Assembly (NCBI GenBank): GCA_963748095.1
Contig: CAVVIO010000038.1
Span: 4,638-68,637, forward strand
Source of the DNA: CAVVIO01 sp963748095
Lineage (GTDB): Bacteria; Bacteroidota; Bacteroidia; Bacteroidales; UBA10428
Direction: 5' to 3'
Length of the DNA: 64,000 nt
Position numbers and translations under genes: made by a program. Below, in pieces: positions 7,494 through 16,411 of the stretch. The notes under the pieces were generated by a model. It had not been told where the DNA came from. It did no database searches and saw only the letters and a list, made by a program, of their open reading frames with translations. Each line of letters begins with the position of its first letter. Positions within the stretch are counted from its first letter, which is position 1.

Positions 7494-9020
7494 TCACTCA
7501 TGGCCAAAATTCTGAATGGCCGTATCAATTCTCTTCAGCGTTTCTTCCTTTCCGATCATTTCGAAAATATCGAAAAGATGGGGGCCGAAACCTCCTCCTA
7601 CTGTTGCAAGCCGTAACGGGTTCATTATTTTACCGAAACCCATTTGTTTCTTTTCCACATAATCTTTCACAGCATTTTCAGTATTCCCGGAAGTAAACGG
7701 ATGAACATTGTTCAATATTTCTTTTACATCCGTCATTATACCGGAGGTATCTTCCTTCCAGTTTTTCTTAACAGCTTTCTGATCGTATTCTACAGGAGCC
7801 TGGAAGAAAAATGAAGACTGGTCCCATAAATCAGCCACAAACATCGCCCTTTCCTTAACCAGTCCACATATCCTGGCAACAAAATCCTGATCGGTTTTAA
7901 TATTTTTTGCATGCAGCAATGGCATAAAAAGTTCCGCCAGTTCCATATCCGTCTTCTTTTTTAAATACTGCTGGTTGTACCACCTGGCTTTTTCAGGGTC
8001 GAACCTGGCCCCTGATTTTCCAACCCTATCCAATGAAAATGCTTCTGTTAGCTCTTCCATTGTGAATAGTTCCTGTTCGGTTCCCGGATTCCAGCCAAGA
8101 AAAGCAAGCATGTTGACAAATGCCTCCGGAAAATAACCGCCCTCCCGGTATCCTGAAGATATTTCACCCTCGGGAGATTTCCATTCGAGTGGAAAAACCG
8201 GAAATCCTTCTTTATCGCCATCCCTTTTACTCAGTTTCCCTTTCCCGCTTGGTTTAAGTATTAAAGGTAAATGTGCAAACTGTGGTTTCTGATTTTCCCA
8301 TCCGAAAGCCTTATAAAGCATCTCATGCAGCGGCAACGACGGCAACCATTCTTCTCCCCTGATTACATGTGAAATTTTCATCTCGTAATCATCCACCACA
8401 TTGGCCAGATGATATGTTGGCAACCCATCCGATTTAAAAAGCACCTTATCATCCAGGGTAGATGAGTTTACTGTCATCCTGCCACGAACGAGATCTTCCA
8501 TCACAATATTTTCATTGACCGGCATTTTGAAACGAATGACAAAGGCCTCCCCACTGTCTATATTTTTTTTAACCTCACTTTCGGGAAGGGTCAGTGAGTT
8601 TTTCAACTGGCCGCGTGTGGCTGCATCATAAGCAAAGATACTCCCCTGTTCTTCCGCTTTTTTCCTTAATGTTTCCAGTTCTTCAGGAGTATCGAATGCA
8701 TAATATGCTTTCCCCGTTTCAACCAGTATACCGGCATACTTTTCGTAAACGGATTTTCTTTCAGATTGCCGGTACGGGGCATAAGGTCCCCCGGTTGTTA
8801 CACCTTCATCAATTTCGATACCGCACCATTTTAATGATTCTGCAATATATTCTTCTGCCCCGGGTACATAACGTGCCTGATCGGTATCTTCTATTCTTAA
8901 AATAAAAACACCGTTATTTTTTCTGGCAAACAGATAATTAAACAACGCAGTTCTTACTCCACCTATATGCAATGGCCCTGTAGGACTTGGTGCAAAACGT
9001 ACCCTTATTGAATCATTCAT
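7494..9020 (-). CDS. gltX: Glutamyl-tRNA synthetase
   Basis: Class I aminoacyl-tRNA synthetase of 508 residues that charges tRNA-Glu. The HIGH-like motif is PSPTGPLHIGG near residues 11-21; the KMSKS-like motif is KLSKRDGDKEGFPVFPLEW, with the Bacteroidota-type insertion after it. FLGWNPG and the C-terminal anticodon-binding helices are intact. A longer frame starts at 9038, but that ATG lies on the probable -7 promoter box (9036-9043). I therefore choose ATG 9020, which starts MNDSIRVRFAPSPTG as the family does. It ends 13 bases before the TatD-like gene, so the three genes likely form an operon. Confidence 0.95.
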   Translation of the reverse strand: MNDSIRVRFAPSPTGPLHIGGVRTALFNYLFARKNNGVFILRIEDTDQARYVPGAEEYIAESLKWCGIEIDEGVTTGGPYAPYRQSERKSVYEKYAGILVETGKAYYAFDTPEELETLRKKAEEQGSIFAYDAATRGQLKNSLTLPESEVKKNIDSGEAFVIRFKMPVNENIVMEDLVRGRMTVNSSTLDDKVLFKSDGLPTYHLANVVDDYEMKISHVIRGEEWLPSLPLHEMLYKAFGWENQKPQFAHLPLILKPSGKGKLSKRDGDKEGFPVFPLEWKSPEGEISSGYREGGYFPEAFVNMLAFLGWNPGTEQELFTMEELTEAFSLDRVGKSGARFDPEKARWYNQQYLKKKTDMELAELFMPLLHAKNIKTDQDFVARICGLVKERAMFVADLWDQSSFFFQAPVEYDQKAVKKNWKEDTSGIMTDVKEILNNVHPFTSGNTENAVKDYVEKKQMGFGKIMNPLRLATVGGGFGPHLFDIFEMIGKEETLKRIDTAIQNFGHE

Positions 9021-9035
9021 TCGAAAAATTTTTTG

Positions 9036-9043
9036 CAAAGATA
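9036..9043 (-). promoter_or_regulatory. -7 promoter box of gltX
   Basis: On the - strand this reads TATCTTTG, a full match to the Bacteroidota TAnnTTTG -7 element, 15 bases before the chosen gltX start. No clear -33 TTTG is seen at the usual spacing. Confidence 0.55.
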
Positions 9044-9208
9044 TAAAGGAATAGCTTAAAAACTGATATAATATTTACTTCGTGCAGGATTATCAGGAAT
9101 CCTGTTTGCCAATTATTCAATTAAGTTGTTTATAGTAGCCGATGATTAACCTCATTGTTTGATATTCAATAAAAATCTAATTTCGTATTTATAACTTTAT
9201 AATAGTAT

Positions 9209-10162
9209 ATGGAAAATATTTTAATTATTGGAGCAGCCGGTCAGATAGGCTCGGAACTTACACTTGAGTTAAGAAAAATATATGGCAATGAGCATGTTTT
9301 TGCTACTGATATAAAAGATGCCCCGGAAGATATAAAAGAGGGAGGGCCGTTCCAATTACTGGATGTGATGGATGACAAGCGTCTGATCCATTTTGTAATT
9401 CGCCATAAGATCACACAAATATACCATCTTGCAGCAGTACTTTCGGGTAACGCGGAAAAGTTACCCACTCAGGCATGGCATATCAATATGAACAGCCTGA
9501 TGAACATTCTTGAAGTGGCCAAACTGGTTGAGGAAGTAAAAAAGGTATTCTGGCCCAGTTCCATTGCTGTTTTTGGTCAAAGTACCCCTAAAATAAATAC
9601 CCCGCAGGTTACCGTTATGGAACCCTCAACGGTTTACGGAATCAGCAAGCTTGCAGGGGAACGCTGGTGTGAATATTATTTCAATAAATACGGGGTGGAT
9701 GTCAGAAGTATCCGTTATCCGGGACTAATCAGTTATAAAACAGAGGCTGGCGGAGGAACTACCGACTGGGCCGTTGAAATTTATTATGATGCTGTAAAGA
9801 AAGGCGCCTATAATTGTTTCCTCAACGAGAATACCAGGTTGCCCATGATGTTTATGCCCGATGCCATCAGAGCTACTGTGAATCTTATGGAAGTTGAAAG
9901 TTCACGCTTAAAACTTCATACTTCTTATAACATTAACGGCCCCAGTTTATGTCCGAAAGATGTGGCCGAAGAAATCAGAAAACACATTCCGGATTTTAAA
10001 ATAACCTATGCCCCCGATTTCAGGCAGGAAATTGCCGAAACCTGGCCGGAAAGTCTGGATGACAGTATGGCAAGATACAATGACGACTGGAAACCCGAAT
10101 ACGATTTGCCGTTGATTACTGAAATAATGCTTGACAAAATCAGGAAGAAATTTGTTAATTAA
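9209..10162 (+). CDS. NAD-dependent L-threonine 3-dehydrogenase, SDR (epimerase-like) type
   Basis: Short-chain dehydrogenase of 317 residues with the Rossmann motif IIGAAGQIGSEL at the N-terminus, the HLAAVLSGNAEK loop and the catalytic YGISKLAGE (YxxxK). The stretch RYPGLISYKTEAGGGTTDWAVEIYYDA is characteristic of the UDP-galactose-4-epimerase-like threonine dehydrogenases rather than sugar epimerases. It oxidises L-threonine to 2-amino-3-oxobutyrate. The next gene, kbl, encodes the enzyme that consumes this unstable product, which supports the assignment strongly. A TAATTTCG box (9178-9185) with an upstream TTG may be its promoter. Confidence 0.92.
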   Translation: MENILIIGAAGQIGSELTLELRKIYGNEHVFATDIKDAPEDIKEGGPFQLLDVMDDKRLIHFVIRHKITQIYHLAAVLSGNAEKLPTQAWHINMNSLMNILEVAKLVEEVKKVFWPSSIAVFGQSTPKINTPQVTVMEPSTVYGISKLAGERWCEYYFNKYGVDVRSIRYPGLISYKTEAGGGTTDWAVEIYYDAVKKGAYNCFLNENTRLPMMFMPDAIRATVNLMEVESSRLKLHTSYNINGPSLCPKDVAEEIRKHIPDFKITYAPDFRQEIAETWPESLDDSMARYNDDWKPEYDLPLITEIMLDKIRKKFVN

Positions 10163-10235
10163 GATAAGGTATTTAGCTTGTAGATTTTTTGACTACAGGT
10201 ATAATCAAGTTTTTTAACTTTTAAAATAATAACTC

Positions 10236-11438
10236 ATGTACGGAAAATTCAAAGCACATCTGCAAAAGGAACTTCAGTCTATAGAAAATGCCGGATTATA
10301 CAAAAAGGAAAGAGTGATCATTTCGTCGCAGGATGCCGAAATTGAAATAGAGGGTGGAAGAAAAGTACTGAATTTTTGTGCCAATAATTACCTGGGGCTT
10401 TCCTCTCACCCTGCACTAATAGAAGCTGCCGGGAAAGGTCTCGAAACGCATGGTTATGGTATGTCGTCGGTACGGTTTATTTGTGGCACCAGCGATCTGC
10501 ACATAGAATTGGAGAAAAAGATAGCTGATTTCTTCGGTATGGAAGATACCATTTTATATGCAGCCTGTTTTGATGCCAATGGCGGATTATTTGAACCTTT
10601 GTTAACAGAAGAAGATGCCATTATTTCCGACTCGCTGAACCATGCTTCTATAATAGACGGTGTTAGACTTTGCAAAGCACAACGCTACCGATATATGAAT
10701 GCCGATATGAATGAACTGGAAGCAAAACTGAAAGAAGCACAGACACAACGTTTCCGCATTATTGTTACCGATGGGGTATTTTCCATGGACGGAAATGTTC
10801 CCCCACTGGATAAAATTATAGGCCTCGCTGAAAAATACGATGCGCTGGTGATGGTGGACGAGAGCCATTCGGCCGGAGTGGTTGGTAAAACAGGAAGGGG
10901 AGTAACTGAATTATTCAATATCCGGGGAAAAGCAGATATTATCACCGGAACACTTGGAAAAGCTTTTGGAGGCGCCATAGGAGGATTCACAACCGGGAAA
11001 AAAGAAATTATAGAAATGCTGCGCCAGCGGTCGCGTCCATACCTGTTCTCCAATTCATTGCCCCCGATGGTAGTTAATGCCGGTATCAGGATGCTTGACA
11101 TGATGAATGAAACCAATGAATTGCAGGATAAATTACATTGGAACACTGAATATTTCGGGAAACAAATAAAAGAAGCAGGTTTCGATATCAAACCCACGCA
11201 ATCGGCTATTGTTGCCATTATGCTTTACGATGCCAAACTTTCGCAGGATTTTGCCGCAAGATTACTCGAAGAAGGTATTTATGTGATCGGTTTTTATTAT
11301 CCCGTGGTACCGCAGGGTCAGGCGCGAATAAGGGTGCAACTATCGGCGGCTCATAAGAAAGAACATCTTGATAAGGCGATTGCTGCTTTTATAAAGATTG
11401 GAAAGGAACTGGGGGTGATTAAACATATTTTAAGCTAA
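10236..11438 (+). CDS. kbl: Glycine C-acetyltransferase (2-amino-3-ketobutyrate CoA ligase)
   Basis: PLP-dependent alpha-oxoamine synthase of 400 residues that splits 2-amino-3-oxobutyrate with CoA into glycine and acetyl-CoA. Visible are CANNYLGLSSHP near residue 47, the cofactor aspartate in MVDESHSAGVVG, and the PLP-lysine motif TGTLGKAFGGAIGG. The C-terminal GFYYPVVPQGQARIRVQLSA region is typical of KBL. It lies 73 bases after the threonine dehydrogenase; together they form the two-step threonine-to-glycine route. Confidence 0.94.
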   Translation: MYGKFKAHLQKELQSIENAGLYKKERVIISSQDAEIEIEGGRKVLNFCANNYLGLSSHPALIEAAGKGLETHGYGMSSVRFICGTSDLHIELEKKIADFFGMEDTILYAACFDANGGLFEPLLTEEDAIISDSLNHASIIDGVRLCKAQRYRYMNADMNELEAKLKEAQTQRFRIIVTDGVFSMDGNVPPLDKIIGLAEKYDALVMVDESHSAGVVGKTGRGVTELFNIRGKADIITGTLGKAFGGAIGGFTTGKKEIIEMLRQRSRPYLFSNSLPPMVVNAGIRMLDMMNETNELQDKLHWNTEYFGKQIKEAGFDIKPTQSAIVAIMLYDAKLSQDFAARLLEEGIYVIGFYYPVVPQGQARIRVQLSAAHKKEHLDKAIAAFIKIGKELGVIKHILS

Positions 11439-11603
11439 GGGAACCTTGATCATTTATATTGATCTCTACTACTTCTCCGTTTCCATTTTGATATTTTCCG
11501 GATAATTCATTTATTTTCATAACTTTCTAAATCAAAATTAAATATTATGTAAATACATGTCAATAAAAACCTTCACTAAATGCACAAACATGTAAACTTA
11601 TAT

Positions 11604-12410
11604 CTATCTTACTATCACAATTCTTTTTGGCACATCATACAGAGTTGATTTTGTTATATGATTTTTGAAACCTAAAGATTTAATATAAGATGATAATGCT
11701 TCAAATCTTTCATCTGAAATTCGTGAATCAAATATTAATTCATCAAATAACTCATTTGGATCAATACTATAACTAAATGTTTCTTGTTCACCTTCATAGT
11801 GTACATCTTGATAATCAGTCTTAATCCAACATATTAATCTAATTTCTTGTTCTTCATGGAACTCTGTTCTTTTAAATAAAACTGTATTAACTGAATTTTC
11901 TTCAAGAAACTTTCCTGATTTTAAATAATCTGATATCTGTTTTTCATTAAAATATTTGACTTTACCTATATAACAAGATAACTCACCAAAGATTTCTAAG
12001 TTGATTGATTTCTCCTCAATAATAGGTTTTGCCTTAATTTGTCTATCTAAATTATCTATTTCTTTTGAATTAATAAGTGATTTATTCAGTTTATTAATTG
12101 TTGATCTTGCCATTATCCCGTCTCTATTTGGTGAGTAAATTCTCCAGATTAAATCACTTTTATTATTTAGGGTCCAACATTGTCCATAAATACAGTATTC
12201 ATAATCAGCAAAAGACATTATACCTCCTTTTGAAGATTTTAAGTCTACTTTAATATTTTTTAAAATATTCTCATAGGGATCATCCCATAATCTGGGTCTT
12301 ACAAGTGTATTAGAATCATTCTTTAATAAACTTAAAAATCTATCGCAGGAATAAATTCGATAAATTTTTTCATCCTTTTCTTGTTCATTTATATTAATGT
12401 AATTGCCCAT
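11604..12410 (-). CDS. DUF2971 family protein
   Basis: Protein of 268 residues matching the DUF2971 pattern: YRIYSCDRFLSLL near the start, RPRLWDDPYEN, then CWTLNNKSDLIWRIYSPNRDGIMARST, and later LFKRTEFHEEQEIRLI. No membrane segments or signal peptide. Biochemical function is unknown; members are often found in strain-variable or defence-rich regions. The gene is visibly more AT-rich than kbl upstream and sits alone between convergent and repeat-bearing spacers, suggesting recent acquisition (inference). Confidence 0.8.
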   Translation of the reverse strand: MGNYININEQEKDEKIYRIYSCDRFLSLLKNDSNTLVRPRLWDDPYENILKNIKVDLKSSKGGIMSFADYEYCIYGQCWTLNNKSDLIWRIYSPNRDGIMARSTINKLNKSLINSKEIDNLDRQIKAKPIIEEKSINLEIFGELSCYIGKVKYFNEKQISDYLKSGKFLEENSVNTVLFKRTEFHEEQEIRLICWIKTDYQDVHYEGEQETFSYSIDPNELFDELIFDSRISDERFEALSSYIKSLGFKNHITKSTLYDVPKRIVIVR

Positions 12411-12529
12411 AATATTAACAGAGAACTGTTTTAGCTAAACTCAAATATAGTTCATTTACTAAATCATAAGTAACTTTTTTACAGATAATTGTCGGCTAAT
12501 AATTAAACCGACAGCTTATTCCTGAATTT

Positions 12530-12617
12530 CCGCACCAGAAATGGATGAATTCCGCACCGGAAACAGATCATCTCTGCACCAGAAATGAACAGGTTCGGCA
12601 CCGGAAATTACAAGCCC
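12530..12617. repeat. Four tandem degenerate 22-bp repeats
   Basis: Units at 12530-12551, 12552-12573, 12574-12595 and 12596-12617, each built on CYGCACCRGAAA followed by a variable tail of about ten bases. Units 1 and 3 have CACCAGAAAT, units 2 and 4 CACCGGAAA, so they alternate. The array is GC-richer than its surroundings and lies in a 333-base gap (12411-12743) without genes. The unit is too short for a CRISPR repeat plus spacer. Origin unknown. Confidence 0.8.
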
Positions 12618-12743
12618 TTGTTTTATGGGTCATTTTTAACTGCAATAATGAAATAATTTTTCCATATATAACCCATTTTCAAATTAATGATGAATATGAA
12701 AAGGTGAAAATTTGAACTATATTTCTAACCTGAGTGTTTACTA

Positions 12744-13052
12744 TTATATTCGTGCTTTCATCGTAAGATAACGCAATAGCACACGAAGGTCGTCTGGTAT
12801 TTCCTGTTCATTTAAATTCATTGCATGCTTTTTTTCATTGCCTTCTATGATCAGGGTGTATTGAAACCTGTCAGGCATTACATTCAACGATTCGTTTGAT
12901 TGTTCGAGTTCGAAAAACTTTGATTCGATGATCATTTTGTGTAGGTCATTTCTTTCACCTGTTGGCAAATCATTACTGTCAACTTCCAATTTAACCGGAA
13001 TCCCGGTGAATCCGCCAACACGCTCGAAATATATATGCCAGTGGTTCTGCAT
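12744..13052 (-). CDS. Emfourin-like protease inhibitor
   Basis: Small protein of 102 residues. The opening HIYFERVGGFTGIPVKLEVDS and the middle ESKFFELEQSN match the emfourin family, protein inhibitors of protealysin-like M4 metalloproteases. No signal peptide. Its gene lies 88 bases downstream of a protealysin-type protease on the same strand, the arrangement known for emfourin/protealysin pairs. Most likely it binds and restrains that protease in the cytoplasm. Assignment rests on motif and neighbourhood. Confidence 0.8.
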   Translation of the reverse strand: MQNHWHIYFERVGGFTGIPVKLEVDSNDLPTGERNDLHKMIIESKFFELEQSNESLNVMPDRFQYTLIIEGNEKKHAMNLNEQEIPDDLRVLLRYLTMKARI

Positions 13053-13140
13053 CCTTTATTCAGTTAGTAATTGCCTGATCAAAGTTAAACCTTAAAGGGT
13101 TATTTTTAAAATACTTGTAGCTAAAAGCGGGTTCTCGGCA

Positions 13141-14259
13141 TCACTTTTTGCTGAACATGCTTGCTATTTTCCACAGAAATCCTTTATAAGTGTCTCCTGT
13201 AACTTCAATCCCTACTTCTTCCCACCCAATTTTTACGGCTTTTTGTTCCAGGCTTCCATTCCCGTAAAGTTCACCCGCCGTTTGAAATGTCAGATCCGCT
13301 GCTTCCTGAAAATCAGCGCGCTGCTGAAGTTTATCACGTAAAGTAACATACCATATTTGCCCTGCCTTTTCCCATGCATAGCCACCTATTTCACGTGCCA
13401 CTACATAGAACGCATGGTTAGGAATACCTGAATTAATGTGTACTCCACCATTATCCTGCTGTGTATTTACAAAATCTTTCATATGTGCCGGTTGCGGGTC
13501 CTTTCCCAGCACAGGATCATTGTAGGCTGTTCCGGGAACCTTCATTGAGCGGATACCAACTCCCTTTACATTCTCTGTAAATAATCCCTCGCCTATTATC
13601 CAATCAGCTTCATCTGCTGTTTGTTTCAGTTGATACTGTTTTACCAGGGAACCAAACACATCGGAAAAAGATTCGTTGAGAGCTCCCGGCTGGTCCCAGT
13701 ATACAAGCTGAGCTTCGTACTGGGTGACACCATGTGTAAGTTCATGACCAATGACATCGATGGCAATGGTAAAGCGGTTAAACAATCGTTGCGCTTCCGG
13801 AAGATCCTCATCCCCATCGCCATAAACCATCTGTTCTCCGTTCCAGAAGGCATTGTCATACCCTTTTAAATAATGTACCGAGGATATCAGGGGCATGTTG
13901 TTATTATCGATGGAATTCCGCTTGTAAATATCTTTGTAAAGATCGTAGGTGGCACCGGTTCCGTCGTATGCCTCATTTACTGCCGGATCTTTTACAGGTG
14001 GATCCCCTTCTTTCCGTACCAGGTTTCCCGGAAGTGTAGAGCCGTTTTTCAGATCATATACCGATCTTTGTTTACCGGTACCGGCAGCTGCAGTTATAAA
14101 AGGAAATTCTGCAATTGATTGACGTTGCCCGCGTATCTGGCCGGAAATTTTTATAGTATTCAGTGCTTTCTCTTTTTGTGCTGCATTACCCTGTTCCGCT
14201 ATTTTTCCTAACATATGAGGGGGAGTAATGCAGTGGATACAATGATGATGTGCTCTCAT
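13141..14259 (-). CDS. Protealysin-like M4 metalloprotease
   Basis: Thermolysin-family zinc endopeptidase of 372 residues. The zinc site is HELTH at 172-176 with the third ligand E196 in ALNESFSD; the catalytic histidine is H274 in GGVHINSGIPN. The precursor region is short (about 50 residues) and carries the PPxxL motif (CITPPHML, residues 10-17) that marks protealysin-type propeptides, in contrast to the long propeptide of classical thermolysins. There is no signal peptide, as in other protealysins. The N-terminus is histidine/cysteine-rich (HHHCIHC). The downstream emfourin-like gene supports the subtype. Confidence 0.92.
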   Translation of the reverse strand: MRAHHHCIHCITPPHMLGKIAEQGNAAQKEKALNTIKISGQIRGQRQSIAEFPFITAAAGTGKQRSVYDLKNGSTLPGNLVRKEGDPPVKDPAVNEAYDGTGATYDLYKDIYKRNSIDNNNMPLISSVHYLKGYDNAFWNGEQMVYGDGDEDLPEAQRLFNRFTIAIDVIGHELTHGVTQYEAQLVYWDQPGALNESFSDVFGSLVKQYQLKQTADEADWIIGEGLFTENVKGVGIRSMKVPGTAYNDPVLGKDPQPAHMKDFVNTQQDNGGVHINSGIPNHAFYVVAREIGGYAWEKAGQIWYVTLRDKLQQRADFQEAADLTFQTAGELYGNGSLEQKAVKIGWEEVGIEVTGDTYKGFLWKIASMFSKK

Positions 14260-14559
14260 GTAATTGTTGGTATTAGGTTTTATAAATTATTCTTTATTTT
14301 TAACGATCCAAAAACCCAAAATTGTATTTATTTTCAGGCGTACAATTAAATAATTATCCCGATTTAAGTTACTCTAAATCTTTACCATTTCCTAATATCC
14401 ATACTACAAATTAATTTCAAATTAACTGATCTTTAAAGATTTGTCTGTAATACAAGGCAGGAAGGATAAATCAGAAGTTGTATCAACCGGAATCTGATTG
14501 TTAAAAGTATACAATGGAAATATGAATTGAGGGAATTATAGAATTGTTAAATAATAAAA
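14260..14559. other. Non-coding spacer upstream of the protease gene
   Basis: AT-rich, with no frame of coding character. It should contain the protease promoter, but I cannot fix one. Confidence 0.4.
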
Positions 14560-14564
14560 ATGAA

Positions 14565-14762
14565 CTACCGCGCAGCAAGCTGTCGAGGTATCCATATAGG
14601 AATTTATTTATCTTCGATGCAAGCATCGGAGTACCTGCCTTTCGGCAGACAGGTTAAACTCATTTATCCGGATACGCTCCGCTATCGGGATTCGTTCGAC
14701 TTACAAATTTCATCCTGCTTGCAGCAGGCAAGTGCGCTATGCTTCTGAAATTTGAGTCTCAC
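14565..14762. repeat. Intergenic palindromic repeat element (REP/foldback-like)
   Basis: About 200 bases of nested inverted repeats: CGATGCAAGCATCG (14614-14627), CCTGCCTTTCGGCAGACAGG (14634-14653), CCGGATACGCTCCGCTATCGG (14668-14688), and CCTGCTTGCAGCAGG (14714-14728) enclosed by AAATTTCA / TGAAATTT (14705-14712 and 14746-14753). The open frame across it has no protein character. Such clusters of GC-rich palindromes are widespread as interspersed elements in Bacteroidota genomes. Boundaries are approximate. Confidence 0.65.
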
Positions 14763-14764
14763 GA

Positions 14765-14790
14765 ATAAAAAAAGGGGTAATCTACCCCTT
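14765..14790 (-). terminator. Terminator of the Exb operon
   Basis: Perfect 8-bp stem AAGGGGTA (14772-14779) / TACCCCTT (14783-14790) with a 3-base loop. On the - strand it is followed by seven T, 35 bases after the exbD stop. Confidence 0.85.
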
Positions 14791-14824
14791 CTTTCTTTAG
14801 CATATATTTTATTTTTATAATATT

Positions 14825-15301
14825 TCAATACTTGTTATCCAACGGATTACCCTGTCTTGCCGAATAATTAATCTTCAATGCACTCGCCTTACGTAATTCC
14901 TGTTTTATGTCAGTTATGATCCCCATTTCCACATCTTTATCAACTTTCATAGAAACAGTCATCAATTTCTTGTCGTATTCGTTCATTTTATCTCTCTCGC
15001 TGGAGACAAATTCCCTTATCTGATTGACATTGGCATAGGCATCATTTAACTGTATTCTGGGTGTAGTTCCATACAATTCAGTATTAACCGGTCTTCCAAC
15101 GTAAATATAACTGACAAGACTGCGTTTTTCAAGTTTTTGTATTTCGGTAGCATCGGGTACCTTAATTTTTACAATGAGCGACACCTCCTTCATTACTGTA
15201 GTTACCATGAAAAAGAACAGTAACATGAACACAATATCGGGGAGCGAAGCCGTAGAAATTGCCGCCATTTTATTTTTTCCTGAACGTCTGAATTTTGCCA
15301 T
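14825..15301 (-). CDS. exbD: ExbD-family biopolymer transport protein (second copy)
   Basis: Protein of 158 residues with a short cytoplasmic N-terminus, one transmembrane helix containing the proton-conducting aspartate (SLPDIVFMLLFFFMVTTVM), and a periplasmic domain. With ExbB it forms a proton-driven motor that energises TonB-dependent outer-membrane transport. Two bases separate it from the preceding exbD. The two copies differ, so the stator may be hetero-dimeric. Confidence 0.9.
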   Translation of the reverse strand: MAKFRRSGKNKMAAISTASLPDIVFMLLFFFMVTTVMKEVSLIVKIKVPDATEIQKLEKRSLVSYIYVGRPVNTELYGTTPRIQLNDAYANVNQIREFVSSERDKMNEYDKKLMTVSMKVDKDVEMGIITDIKQELRKASALKINYSARQGNPLDNKY

Positions 15302-15303
15302 GA

Positions 15304-15885
15304 TTATTTTCCTCCCACGTTTTTTGGTTCAGCTTCAGAAATTTTCAACGGATAAATTTTTTCAATTGCATCCTGTTCGCTTGTATTGAGATCCTTAAAC
15401 TTTTTACCAAACCGTTCCATTGCCTTTCCGTCCCTCAATTCATCGTATGCTTTAACAAGTTCATTCTGTACAGCAATATACATACCATACGATGTACCTC
15501 TATCTGTCTGAAGTGATATCACATGATTTTTAGTGACCATCACTTTGCCAAAATAGGGTATATCTTCTTCTGTTTTGGAGGGAAGTTCCGGGTCATTATT
15601 AGGGTTGGCAATAAATTCTTTAGCCGCATCTTTTAGGTCCCTTATATTCATTAACTTACCTGCCACCAACAACTGATTTTCCTTGTTTACCAAAACCACG
15701 AACACATTTCTTTTTTTGATAAGATCCGGATTCGGTTTTTCATTTGGTGGTGGCATAGGAGGCAATCTCCGAGTTAAACCGGTATCCGTATCCATTGTAG
15801 TGGTAACAAGAAAGAAAATAAGTAATAAAAAGGCTATATCGGCCATAGACCCCGCATTTATTTCTTGTAATTCTCTTTTAGCCAT
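15304..15885 (-). CDS. exbD: ExbD-family biopolymer transport protein (first copy)
   Basis: Protein of 193 residues. The single helix AGSMADIAFLLLIFFLVTTTM carries the conserved aspartate near residue 16. It is followed by a periplasmic region with a proline-rich segment (RRLPPMPPPNEKPN) and VFVVLVNKENQLLVAG. It is longer than the second copy because of an extended periplasmic tail. Part of the ExbB / membrane protein / ExbD / ExbD operon. Confidence 0.9.
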   Translation of the reverse strand: MAKRELQEINAGSMADIAFLLLIFFLVTTTMDTDTGLTRRLPPMPPPNEKPNPDLIKKRNVFVVLVNKENQLLVAGKLMNIRDLKDAAKEFIANPNNDPELPSKTEEDIPYFGKVMVTKNHVISLQTDRGTSYGMYIAVQNELVKAYDELRDGKAMERFGKKFKDLNTSEQDAIEKIYPLKISEAEPKNVGGK

Positions 15886-15947
15886 AGCTTATTAATTAAA
15901 CAAACTGAAGGCCGGGAAAAATAATTTCCTGGCCACAGTTATTAATG

Positions 15948-16406
15948 TTATCTAAAAATTCTGTAAATCTCGGAAGCCAGGATGCCTAAAAACGCGATCC
16001 CTCCAAGAAAATATGTAGCATACAAACCTGTTCCTACCATGTGTAATTTCGCTGGCACATTATCTTCCCCTTTATATCCCGGTAAATTCAGAGGAGTTCC
16101 CGATGATAAAGCGTAAGATATTAAAATAATGGCAGCAAAAATTGCGACTACGATCAATGCTTGTTTTGCATTCTTAGGATGGCTTATCAAGTTGATAATT
16201 GGGAAGATTATAGCAGCCAGTGCAGTTATTCCAAACAAGAAATACCCCCACAAAAGCATCGTATTTGTTGCTACCGGTTCTTCATAACTTGTCCCCTGTG
16301 TCCCCGGTTCATAACCACCTGCAAAGAACCAGATAGCAAGAATGACGGAGATACCAAATATAACATATAAAGATATAGATACTATTCTTTGTGATGAATT
16401 CGACAT
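15948..16406 (-). CDS. Four-helix membrane protein of the Exb operon
   Basis: Protein of 152 residues with four predicted transmembrane helices (about 10-28, 49-70, 82-100, 127-147). It lies 5 bases after exbB and 62 before exbD. I recognise it only as the conserved unnamed protein found between exbB and the paired exbD genes in Bacteroidales. It has no known catalytic motif. A role in assembling or gating the ExbBD motor is inference from conserved position. Confidence 0.8.
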   Translation of the reverse strand: MSNSSQRIVSISLYVIFGISVILAIWFFAGGYEPGTQGTSYEEPVATNTMLLWGYFLFGITALAAIIFPIINLISHPKNAKQALIVVAIFAAIILISYALSSGTPLNLPGYKGEDNVPAKLHMVGTGLYATYFLGGIAFLGILASEIYRIFR

Positions 16407-16411
16407 ATCAA

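Noticed and set aside
9021..9038. Upstream ATG as gltX start
   Set aside because: It overlaps the probable -7 promoter box and adds residues absent from the family.
12530..12617. CRISPR array
   Set aside because: The unit is 22 bases in total with degenerate copies; there is no separate repeat plus spacer and no cas gene in the window.
14560..14748. Protein-coding frame of 62 codons
   Set aside because: It coincides with nested palindromes and has no protein-like composition; the sequence is better explained as an intergenic repeat.
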